Assembly: GCA_001642005.1 (NCBI GenBank)
Contig: LWCA01000209.1
Location: forward strand, 1 to 40,036
Direction: 5' to 3'
Length of the DNA: 40,036 nucleotides
DNA from: Intoshia linei
Taxonomy: Eukaryota; Orthonectida; Rhopaluridae
Shown here: piece by piece, positions 26,396 to 40,036 of the stretch
Layout of the letters: the number at the start of each line of letters is the position of its first letter
Position numbering within the stretch: the first letter of the stretch is position 1
Program-made: the position numbers and the translations under genes
The notes under the pieces: generated by a model
Seen by the model: the letters and a program-made list of their open reading frames with translations, nothing else
The model's database searches: none
Told to the model about the DNA's origin: nothing

Positions 26396-27184
26396 ACAAG
26401 TGAGTTATATCAAAAGTATATATTCGAATCTCGATTAGTATGATAGCGATATATCACATTCTAATTTGGAAATTAAACGTACATACAGTCCTGAAAAAAT
26501 TATTATAAATGTTCTTAAATTTTTTATTATTAGTATTTAATATACCAAAAATTACAAATAAATTAAAATATAATAACAAAAATGACATTAGTATTTGGTA
26601 ATTCCACCCTTTTCATCAATACAATCACGAATTCGTTTTGGCATGTCAATATCAATTTTTTGCACAATAATCGGATTTTGTCCATTCAATCAATTATTTT
26701 TTTGAAGAAATATTAACTTGATGCACTTCATCCTTTAATACTTTTTAAATAATTACAAATAATTTTTGATGGGATTCATATTTGCAGAATTACTGGTCAA
26801 GGATAATACTTTCAATTGAGTGGAATCAAAAAAATATTTAACCGACCGTGCAGTATGCCAGTGAGACAAATCATGTTGAAAATTATTTATCGTTTTATTG
26901 AACAGACCTGGACGATCATTTAAAAAATGTTTTAATGTGTGAATATATTTATACTGATTCATTATACGCTCTATAACAAATATTGGGCCAAATCGAATCC
27001 ACTAATTGCTTCCAAAACCATAATTTTGGTTGGATATGTAACCGTTCGTGCCATGCAATTAGGCCTAAAAGCCTCTGTTGATCTTCTATGGATTTTTTTA
27101 TATCGATTTTTCATTGTAGTAGACTCATCTGAGAAAAATACATGAAATATTGAATATTAGTACATGTCTCTAATATAATTTAAA

Positions 27185-27810
27185 AATCCTTACTTATATA
27201 ATATGCTACGCAATATTTTTTTGTGTGTCTGTGTGTCCCCCCGTTTATTTCAATAACTACCAGTCTTAGAATTTTATAAAGTCCACATTTCAATCACAGT
27301 TTTTTCCGGAACGTATATTAAGATAAATTCCAACCTCCCAATTATACATCTTACGGGTCAAAAATCCAAGTTGTCCTTCTTTTTGAAAATCAAACGAGTT
27401 GCAGAATTTAAAAAAATATACACGCGGATGCGGATTTTAAAATCATAAACATTATCATAAATATAAATTTAAAAAAATTATATCTTCAGGACCAAAACCC
27501 AAAATTACCCTTCCTTTTTTTTTAAAAACAACCCTAGAATTTAAAAAAATTTACAAGTGGTACAGTTGTATCTTGTTAACACACACAAAAAATTTCAATC
27601 TTATATCTATTAATCTTATATTATTAAAACAAAAAATTTGAAATAATTAAGGATGCCAAAATTAAAACAAAAGATTATTCTGATAGAGCTTATTCCGTTT
27701 GATATAAATACAAAAGTTCAACCCGAGAAATTTATGCATTCCCGATGAAAAATAATTTTTAATATATTATCAACCAATATTTTTCAAATATTTCGAATTA
27801 AAATAAAAAT
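27185..27810 (-). repeat. Repeat family R1, long copy (inverted)
   Basis: Read on the minus strand this has the same module order as 22075-22690. It runs from the end with CTTATATAATATGCTACGC (plus-strand reading, 27193-27211) to the end module with ATTCTGATAGAGCTTATTCC (27677-27696). The arms are separated by about 4.5 kb. Confidence 0.75.
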
Positions 27811-28014
27811 AGAAAATGTAAATATTGATTCTACAATTTCAAAAAAAATGTGTATTGAACGTCTACACATTTCCAATAAATAAAATTGGGTGAAAATCTA
27901 TATAATTCATTGTTTCGGAATTTTTTTCATTACTACGCAATTTTTAAATTTCATTTTCAAAACATTTTGTATAAAATTTAAATTAAAACTACAACAATAA
28001 ATACTAAAATTAAT

Positions 28015-28556
28015 ACAACTTTGTTATTATCATTTTTATATTTATTACAATCCTTTTCAATATTGGTAAAATTCGACTGAAATATGTTTATAAAGTGAAG
28101 ATTCCGTTTATTATTGATACATAATTGGTATTTTTAAGTATGTATTAAATTGGTACTGAATATATATCATCACATTGAAAATGACAAAATAGGTTTTATA
28201 ATTTTATTTTTTTTGGAATTTATGTTATTTATGACAATTTTTAAGATTGGACTGTTTTTACTTTATTCTTAATATTGTACACACTAGGGTGTCACACCCA
28301 TCAAAGAATCAAGGGCAATTAGCACTAAAAGTGTGTATTTTTAAAATAGAAAAACTAATTCGCAATCAAAAACATTTAACTCTATCTATTCGAGTTGCGT
28401 TTGTCATTTTAAATATCACTTTAAAACTTTCACTTTAAAAATATTATGGAGAAATTAAATCGTTAATAAAATCCCGAGTACAATATAATAACATAATAAG
28501 TACAAAGAGCTAGGTGCTGTTTGTATTTAGTATATAACAGTCATCCTAGTTATTAT
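28015..28556 (+). repeat. Repeat family R2, long copy 2
   Basis: This matches 23046-23612 in order (GGAATTTATGTTATTTATGA, GATTGGACTGTTTTTACTTT) and ends GAGCTAGGTGCTGTTTGTAT / ATAACAGTCATCCTAGTTAT. Relative to copy 1 it contains an R3 segment from 28285. Confidence 0.6.
28285..28440 (+). repeat. Repeat R3, copy 1
   Basis: It begins TAGGGTGTCACA; from 28314 it reads GGCAATTAGCACTAAAAGTG and stays nearly identical to 29004 onwards for about 110 bases. The high identity points to a recent duplication. AATTAAATCGTTAATAAAAT (28453-28472) just beyond has an exact 22-bp inverted match at 29260-29281. Confidence 0.8.
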
Positions 28557-28944
28557 ATATAATAATAATGTAAATGTATAATTTATATGTGATTTACCTG
28601 ACTCCAGTTATCTCTATTCCAATTTTTATGCTGATTGGCCCATTTTAATCGAGTATATTGCATCTGTTTAGTTAATAAGGGTTTCCCGCGTCTAGAATAC
28701 GATCTTAAACCTCCCTCAATTAATTTATTGTTAAATGTTCTTCCATATTAGTTTTCGCATTCACTTTTTAAATTGCAGGCTATCTCACAGTTAGTCATAT
28801 ATTGATTTTTTTAAGTACATTCCAATAATAATTTGATCTATTATTTTACGTTTTTATTCTTTTACGCCCGCATATCTTTTGTTCTGTTTGATTCAAAATT
28901 TGAATTTTTTGAATTTGTAATATAATTTTTCCAGTACTGTATAT

Positions 28945-29137
28945 TAGGGTGTCACATTTTTCGAAAATTTTAGAATTCGAATTCGAATTAGAAAAATTCG
29001 ATAGGCAATTAGCACTAAAAGTGTGTATTTTAAAATAGAAAATCTAATTCGCAATCAAAAACATTTAACGCTATCTATTCGAGTTGCGTTTGTCATTTTA
29101 AATATCACATTAAAGATATCCTGGAGAAATTAAAACG
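28945..29137 (+). repeat. Repeat R3, copy 2, abutting the Tc1 right end
   Basis: It begins TAGGGTGTCACA four bases beyond the TA target site of the Tc1 element. It has about 30 extra bases, rich in AATTCGAATTCGAATT, before rejoining copy 1 at GGCAATTAGCACTAAAAGTG (29004). It remains nearly identical to AAATATCAC (about 29108). Confidence 0.8.
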
Positions 29138-31049
29138 AAACTTTATTTTAACGGAAATTGGCGTTTGAGATTTTAAACGTGGTACCGCCTTTATAATATT
29201 GTTCTTCATGTTTAGTTATACTGTTTATTTTTTTAAATTTTTTTTAGGTTAACTTATATGGATTTTATTAACGATTTAATTTATTAAATTCTGGCTATTT
29301 ACATTATTTAAATTGTATTCAAAGCATCCAAAATAAATAAAATCTAAAATAATTGAGCTAGAAACAAATTTAAATAAATAAACTGTCTCGAAAAATATTT
29401 GAATTAGATAAATTTAAACTACAATTTGGAAAATAAAAAACTCATTGTTTGAATAAAATGTATTCCAACTAGTTTAGACTTGAGTAGATGCATTTGTAGT
29501 TAATCTATTGGGAGGATGGAATTTTTCAAAGATTAAAAAATTACAAAATATTAATATTTGTTAACTATTTATAAATACTATTTATAATAATTGAATGTAT
29601 GATGTACCAAATTCATGTCAATGACTTATTGATGTTTCTAAACATGATGAATGCTCTTATCAACGTCAATCATTGAACATCAATCTTAAAGTTGTAGTTT
29701 TCTGATATTGAAATTATTCCATATATTTCACAACCTCTTATTTGCAGGGTCGTGGAAAGCTAACAGTAAGCCCTATAATATTTTTTAATAACTGGGACCT
29801 TTATACTATGCTTAATCGATCGTTCATTATCTAAAAATTAAAAATTACTAATTGGAATGTTAATAGAACATTTTTTGTAGAATAATTTTGATATACATGT
29901 ACATTGGAAATTTTTCAACATAACCTATTAATAAATTAAAAAATTCGGCTTTCATGATTGTAAGTCCGGTCCATATGGCCCCTATATCCCCATCTTGACG
30001 GCCTTGCTTATTCGACAAAAGCTACACATATAAAAAATTTGATCTGCACGTTATAACTTCATCATCACATTATACTATTTTTTGAAATACCAAACACTAA
30101 AAACAATTTAAATTTTGATTTTTGAAAATATAAAATTTGCAGATTCTAAGGTGAAATTGGTTTAATTATCAAAGTTTGATAAATATTCGATATAGGTTAA
30201 GTTGTATAATTAATTTGAATAATTTTTAATTTTTGTTACTTTAAAAAATTATGATATATTAACTGGAAACAATTTTCACCATGGTTTGAGTTCATATATC
30301 AAACTTCAATCATTCATTCTGAATTATAGATTTTTTAAATTGAGTAATGTAACTAACGCATAAAATATTGATTATTTATAAATTATATTAAAAATATTAA
30401 GTTATAATTTTATAATTACACTAACAATTAATTTTCAATTTTTGTTTGCACCCAGGCAAAATGAACAGTATCTGAATGATTATTTTTAATTTTAAGTATG
30501 AGTTAATATGATGTAGAATCTGATTGTAAATTTTGAATAAATCGACAAAGTGTAGGTGACTTACAAAAAATTATAAAAAAAAAAACAAATGTTTGTGTAA
30601 AATTTAAGTATAAATGAAACTTTCACGTAATTACAAATAATTAATAATAAAGACAAACCTTAAAGCCTTCTCTAAAGACTCTGAAAATGACCAATATTTT
30701 GGTTCGTTAAATTTTTAAATCTGTTGAACAGAAAAGTATCACATCTTGTATATACATAATAATAATGTAATAAATATTTCAGTTTTAACAGGTTTAAACA
30801 TTGTCGACATTCGAGCGAATAACGTCAATACTTTTCACGTGCGTTAAATTTAATCTATGTAACAATTTAACTTAGTTAGATAGTCGTTCCCAGAACAGAA
30901 CCTAGACAACTAGTGGCCACTCCTAAAATGAAAAATAGCTCCTTAAAAAATTTTTGTAAACGAATGTCATATAACCCTATCCATCTCTTAACACTCTTGA
31001 GTTGACATTTTAAATTTAACACACAAATTAGTTGATAATCAAAAAAAAA
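29138..31049. other. AT-rich intergenic stretch, no gene seen
   Basis: I see no gene. A G+C-richer patch (about 29945-30020, with GTCCGGTCCATATGGCCCC) looks like transposon-end DNA but has no partner. The 22-bp sequence at 29260-29281 is the exact reverse complement of 28453-28474. Confidence 0.5.
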
Positions 31050-31145
31050 TTTAATGCTCAATTTAGTAAATTATAGCCCCCATTTTAAAAAAATTTAATT
31101 GAGATCCCTCGGTAGAAGGGTCTCGGATACGATACGTTCGACACT
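31050..31145 (+). repeat. Repeat R5, copy 1
   Basis: AATGCTCAATTTAGTAAAT, CCCCCATTTTAAAA and GGTCTCGGATACG occur in this order here and again at 35744-35835 (AATGCTCAATTTAGAAAAC, CCCCCATTTTACAC, AGTCTCGGATGCG). Confidence 0.6.
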
Positions 31146-31309
31146 GGTAGTTTACCATAATTGTGTTTGAAATTAATAATTTTTTTAATTACGTCATTGA
31201 AGCTACCATGTCAAAATGAATGTTAAATTTTCGAATTAAGGAGGAATATATAATAAAAAAATATAAATATTACCTTAGTGACGTGTTCAGGATTAAGGGG
31301 ATTTTTTTT

Positions 31310-31351
31310 TGTGACAAGTGGTCCATAGTGGAAAAAGTTTGGAAAGCACTG
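31310..31351 (-). mobile_element. hAT-type terminus, solo
   Basis: Read inverted, the sequence CAGTGCTTTCCAAACTTTTT ends at 31351. This is a classic hAT terminal sequence. The opposite end was not found; the R5 repeat about 200 bases away may belong to the same element. Confidence 0.55.
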
Positions 31352-32730
31352 GTATAAGTTGAGTAAAGAGATAAATTAAAAAATAAGAAATTTTAAATTT
31401 GATTATTACAATGTTCATCATAGTGAGTTTTTATGGGACAATAAATATTGAAAATTTTGGCTGCTGAAATTTTCCTAAGATCTTGCTGATGGCTCTTTAG
31501 TCTTCTTTTGACAAAATCTGATACGTAAAGTCCTAGTTTACATGCATTATATATACAACTATTAACTAATAATATACAAGCTTACGTTAAAAATTAACTT
31601 TATTGACCACATAACTTGTTTTTTACTTAATAGTACGATTTTGGCACAGTTCCAAAAACTTTTTTTTAAAAACATGACATATACAGTATAAAAATTATAA
31701 TATATTGTAATTGCATCTGATGAATGATACCTGTGATTCATACTTTATTCCCATTGTCTTTGACTTAATAACGAATTATCAGAGGTTAAAGCCCATATGC
31801 TAGTTTATGGAGTGATTGTTCCTTACTATCCTCACAATATTATAATAATGCAAAACCTTAATTGGTAAACCAACCAAAGATATTGCTTCTAATTTTTTTT
31901 TGGCTGTGCACCTGTAGATTGATTAACATCAAATTTACTTTTAATTAATCATAATTTACCAATAATTATTGGTTTTTATAATTATTAACGATTTAACGAT
32001 ATCAATTTGTCAAATCTTATTCAATTAAATATAACTGCTGACAATATAAACGGCAATTATATCCTTGTGTGACACGATTCAATATAACAAACGATTTTTA
32101 AATTGTATTAATTTTTAGAAATAATAAATTGGTATTTTTTAACAATAAAATAGAATTATATTCACACACGAAACATACATTAAACACTGCTAGAGTCACA
32201 TTATCTAATCCATTAGTTATATGAAGTCAATTAATTTAAATATAGGTTAGGCACGGTATCTAAATTGGTTATAACATTGAAATAATAGAGCGTTTAAAAA
32301 AATATTTATAATTTTGAAGTGTGTAATCGACTTTCCTACTTAACTATGTATTGATTTAACATAAAAACTAAAAAATTACGGTTTTGAGTTTATAGTGAAT
32401 ATTAGCAACTATTTCTAATAAAGTGACATAATTCTAGATGAAAAATTATAGATTTTACCATATCATACCTGTTTAGTCAAATTTATCGATATTGTTTCCA
32501 ATTTAATGCAATCTTTAAATTTCATTAAAATCCAAGTAAGCTTGAACTAAACTTAAAGTTGCAAATATCAAAAATCCTTAGCATATTCAGACTTGTAGTA
32601 TTTATAGCAATATTTTATATTTGATTTATTTCATTAACGATTAGAGCAGATAATGGAATATAAATTTGTTGCCATCATTTTTCAGATAACAAATTGAAAA
32701 TATTCTAGTGAATCTCACAGCGTTTACTCA
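31352..32730. other. AT-rich stretch upstream of PKA paralog B, no gene seen
   Basis: Apart from the candidate TATA box near its end, I see no gene or named repeat. Confidence 0.5.
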
Positions 32731-32731
32731 C

Positions 32732-32739
32732 ATATAAAT
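32732..32739 (+). promoter_or_regulatory. Candidate TATA box of PKA paralog B
   Basis: ATATAAAT lies 52 bases before the start codon, in a locally less AT-rich context (GTTTACTCAC before, ACGTAC after). It would place transcription start about 25-30 bases before the ATG. TATA-like words are frequent in such AT-rich DNA, so this is tentative. Confidence 0.3.
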
Positions 32740-32790
32740 AACGTACATAACATTGCGTTAATTTGAAAAATACTGTAAAAGTTTGTCTAA

Positions 32791-37546
<4,756 letters not shown>

Positions 37547-37861
37547 TAGTGTCAATAACTTACTCTCGATTTTATTTTAATTTGCGTTGAAGTATATTTA
37601 TTAATTAAAACATAAAAATTTATTTTTATACATTTTTTTGATTTCAACTTGTGTATTATAATTATGTCATGTACAATGTACAAAGTTTAGAATCTAGTTA
37701 ATATCCAAGATAATCGATATAAAATACACAACTTTTTTATTTTGATTAATAAAATTATCAAATTTTTCTGGTAGTCGCATTGTTTAAGTAGAATGATACA
37801 TTATGATGAAACAATAAACCTGGTTTTCTGGTATTAAATTTATTTACAAAACAATAATGAA
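37547..37861. other. Convergent intergenic gap between PKA paralog B and NOT2
   Basis: The two stop codons face each other across 315 AT-rich bases that must hold both 3' untranslated regions. No other feature seen. Confidence 0.6.
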
Positions 37862-38928
37862 TTATTTGTCAGGTTCAGAACAATCTGAAAATTCCATTAT
37901 TTTGTCTTCCAAGTGATTTAAATTAAGAATCATTTTATATTCCATTTCTTTCCATTGATTAAAATTAAATATTATATATGTGCCTTCGGCGTTATTTTGA
38001 CTCACAGCTTGATCGCTATCTCTTCTCTTAATCCAACAACGTTCTTCCTTGTGAAATCTCCAACCATTTGAAAACCTTTAGGAAATATTTCAATAAATAC
38101 TATTTTAAGGCGTATAATAATTACAATTGCCTGGCAGCAACAATTTGTACGGTTTGTAGTGGAAAGGCGTAAAATATGAAAAATAATGTGTCCTCTTTCA
38201 TATATTTATAACTTGGAGGTACAACTTTGCCTTCAGCCAAGAGATTGGTCATGTAATCTAATGGAACTCGATAATCTGAAAATTAATGTAAAATTTTAAT
38301 AAAAGTCTAGTTTACCCAATTCTTGAGCCGGAATATTTGTTTGACAAAATAAGGCTGAGTTTATTGGATTTCTGCAGATAAAAATAATATAAAATATAAA
38401 TGTAGGGTTAAAAGAATTAAAGTGAACTGGTTAATTGACTAAGAATTTGGTGTTTTTTAATTAAATACGACTAATAACGACATACATACAGTTTTAAAAA
38501 TATACCAAGTCTTACTACAAGTTTTATGAAAAAAATTACTTGGTTTTTTCTTTATAAAAATTTTCATCGTTAAAAAGACGCGATTTGCTGCTCATTTCAT
38601 CTGAAAGATTCCAGAGCATAAACATTGCAGCCAAACCATATTGATCTGATTGTAGAGACGCAGGAATATTATTGAGTATACCTAAGTTATCATGTAAATT
38701 AAAACCAAATTATATATAACCATCTTCCAGATTGTTTGATTTATCTTTATGTGAGGCCTACAAGAAATTTAATGTGGTCAAATAAATACATTACGTTTTG
38801 TCTAGTCTTTTCAATGTGCGCTAAATAAAATTTTAAATAATTATTTAAACTGTTTCTCGTTAAATTCTACCATTATAGTCTTTCAGCGCAGGAAAATCAT
38901 CCTGATGCATTTTAAAACCAGAATTCAT
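37862..38928 (-). CDS. CNOT2: NOT2 subunit of the CCR4-NOT complex, short form, 7 exons
   Basis: NOT2 is a scaffold subunit of CCR4-NOT, which removes poly(A) tails and also affects transcription; its C-terminal NOT box pairs with NOT3. Exons (minus strand): 38928-38871, 38820-38795, 38756-38720, 38681-38540, 38371-38316, 38275-38125, 38075-37862. All are in phase, giving 227 residues. Family marks are MHQDDFPALKD (human HNEDFPALPG), QSDQYGLA (human VTDQFGM), DYRVPLDYMTNLL, and the NOT box NGWRFHKEERCWIKR (human RDWRYHKEERVWITR) followed by GTYIIFNFNQWKE. Introns are 38, 38, 40, 49, 50 and 168 bases. The long N-terminal half of animal CNOT2 (about 540 residues) is absent. An acceptor-like TTTTACAG just before the ATG leaves open an upstream exon or leader. 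Confidence 0.88.
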
Positions 38929-38979
38929 TTTAAATCTGTAAAATAATTACTAATAAAGTTTACGCGTATAGTTATATCT
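38929..38979. promoter_or_regulatory. Very short divergent promoter region between NOT2 and the unidentified gene
   Basis: Only 51 bases separate the facing-away start codons (66 if the next in-frame ATG at 38995 is used). The transcripts may overlap at their 5' ends. On the minus strand the sequence ends TTATTTTACAG just before ATTTAAAATG, which looks like a splice acceptor and could receive a leader exon. Confidence 0.5.
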
Positions 38980-39535
38980 ATGGTAGTTTTACTTATGGAA
39001 GAAACTAATATACAATCAAACTTGACGAGAGGCCGAAATGTTTCTTTTCAAGTTATCGAAGCAATTAAAAATCAAAATTTTGATTCAAGTTCAACATTGA
39101 GTGCAAATAACTTGAAAACATGGAAAATTATTCAAAGTCTATGTGATCCACAAAATGTCTATTTATGGGTATGGTTTTTTGAAAACATTTTTGATTAATG
39201 TAACTTGATAAACGTATTTCTCTTTTACTTTTATGTTATGTAATTATTGATTATATAATTATTTATTCAAATTTCAAAGGTTTTCTTAAAATGCTTTGTC
39301 AAAATAATCATAATTTTTCATTTTAATTAGTTTCAACTCTACGAAATGGAATGCTACGATAAATCATTCTTTAAAAAAGAATTAATGGAAAAAATGTAAT
39401 CATTTCTTATTTATTGATATATTTAATGTAATAAAGAGTGAAGTCTACCCGGTGGAAGCATCAGCATATCCAGTTGCATTAGTGATGCATATTATAAATA
39501 TATTCTCGAAAAAACACAAAGCAATTAATGGATAA
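38980..39535 (+). CDS. Small unidentified gene, 3 exons
   Basis: Exons 38980-39168, 39331-39395 and 39439-39535 join in phase to 116 residues. The second intron (39396-39438) is 43 bases, typical for this genome. If intron 2 is not spliced, the protein would stop at 39399 with 85 residues. Composition is protein-like: NVSFQVIEAIKNQNF, LKTWKIIQSLCDPQNVYLW, FQLYEMECYDKSFFKKELME and IEVYPVEASAYPVALVMHII. It looks helical with no signal peptide or obvious membrane span. I do not recognise the family. The start could be the ATG at 38980 or the one at 38995 (MEETN). It is divergent from NOT2. Confidence 0.5.
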
Positions 39536-40036
39536 AACACGATGTAGATAAGATATACGAATATTAGTTAACCAATATTTTAAACAGATGTACAATATTG
39601 AATAAGTTATTCATGAAGTATCCGTTATTAAAGTAAACCAATATAACATGTGAACTATATTCGATATTGCTAATCTATTGAAAATATTCATTATCAACAT
39701 TCATATATTACTAGCTCATACTTATCTTGTTTTATCTAATTATTAGATTGTAATGAGATATAATAATTAATTTATTGGTATACAAAAATTATAAATTTAA
39801 GTTGTTCACAGAATCTATTTGTAAAAGTGCGGTTGTCTAATTTGTGTAAATAAGAGTATAAATAAAGTCAGATATGTACATAAGAGATATAGCAACGCTA
39901 CACCTTCCCTCCAGGATAAGTGGTGAGAGGAAAAAAAGAATTTTTCTTAATTATCAGAATCATATTTATCATATATTTTGTCTTTTTTAAGATATGAGGG
40001 TGTTTTAATTTGACGCGATGGTCTTGAATTTGGATT
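39536..40036. other. AT-rich right edge, no gene seen
   Basis: No coding sequence recognised. A TATAAATA word near 39859 and a G+C-richer patch (39896-39930, with ACACCTTCCCTCCAGG) could mark a promoter or element end, but nothing supports a call. Confidence 0.4.

Larger units (their letters stand above)
27142..28594. repeat. Composite repeat insertion inside the Tc1 element
   Basis: This block interrupts the Tc1 transposase frame, with TAC on each side (27139-27141, 28595-28597). It contains an inverted R1 long copy (27185-27810), an R2 long copy (28015-28556) and, within the latter, an R3 copy (28285-28440). No coding sequence. Several successive insertions are likely. Confidence 0.65.
26484..28941 (-). 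mobile_element. Tc1-like transposon split by a 1.45-kb insertion
   Basis: The left end CAGTCCTGAAAAAATTAT (from 26486) and the right end, read inverted, CAGTACTGGAAAAATTAT (from 28939), are matching terminal repeats flanked by TA (26484-26485, 28940-28941). The N-terminal and middle part lies at 28595-28939 (KPLLTKQMQYTRLKWANQHK, ending NWNRDNWSQV). The catalytic part lies at 26590-27141: VFFSDES with the first Asp, FQHDLSHWHTARSVK with the second, and SANMNPIKNYL, where the catalytic Glu of NPIENLW is Lys. The C-terminus is MPKRIRDCIDEKGGITKY. The two parts abut exactly at the Val between WSQ and the FSDES motif. Frameshifts and the E-to-K change make it dead. Confidence 0.8.

Noticed and set aside
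29740-29775. Possible small exon between TTATTTGCAG and GTAAGCC
   Set aside because: It would encode about six residues with no neighbouring exons of any gene; consistent with chance splice-like words.
39648-39902. Possible LTR (TGTGAAC ... CTACA with TATAAATA inside)
   Set aside because: No adjacent primer binding site starting TGG, no second copy and no gag or pol in the window.

Overview
The window is AT-rich nuclear DNA from an animal. Coding sequence is split by spliceosomal GT..AG introns. Many introns are near the minimum workable size (36 to 50 bases), while others are swollen by transposons. Core eukaryotic genes can be rebuilt exon by exon with the reading phase kept at every junction. 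Several of them are clearly shorter than in typical animals: RPF1 has 262 residues against about 349 in human, and NOT2 has 227 against about 540. Compact introns, strong AT bias, shortened conserved proteins and a heavy load of decayed DNA transposons suggest a fast-evolving, perhaps parasitic metazoan. A myxozoan is one guess, but the sequence alone cannot settle this.

Layout. 389-8166 (minus) is a complete seven-exon RPF1 gene for a ribosome biogenesis factor. Its fifth intron is 6.5 kb and holds a Tc1-like fragment, an unidentified G+C-rich coding remnant, a gag remnant with a zinc knuckle, a Tigger/pogo transposase and a PIF/Harbinger-like nuclease fragment. 8307-10978 (plus) is a seven-exon U2A' (SNRPA1) gene, head-to-head with RPF1 across 140 bases. 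Its sixth intron holds a CGGBP1-like hAT remnant. 10979-17445 is repeat-rich intergenic DNA. 17446-20623 and 32791-37546 (both plus) are two complete nine-exon genes for catalytic subunits of cAMP-dependent protein kinase, with identical lengths for exons 2 to 9. The 12 kb between them holds hAT miniature elements, an interrupted Tc1 element, a tRNA-like/SINE sequence and several unnamed dispersed repeat families. 37862-38928 (minus) is a seven-exon NOT2 (CNOT2) gene, head-to-head across only 51 bases with a small unidentified three-exon gene (38980-39535, plus).

The host genes do not form one pathway: ribosome assembly (RPF1), splicing (U2A'), cAMP signalling (two PKA subunits) and mRNA deadenylation/transcription (NOT2). 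The most notable points are the PKA pair, in which the first copy has lost two conserved residues and has a dead tandem copy of its first exon; the two very tight divergent gene pairs; an unidentified foreign-looking coding remnant; and a modular repeat family (called R1 here) present in at least six places.
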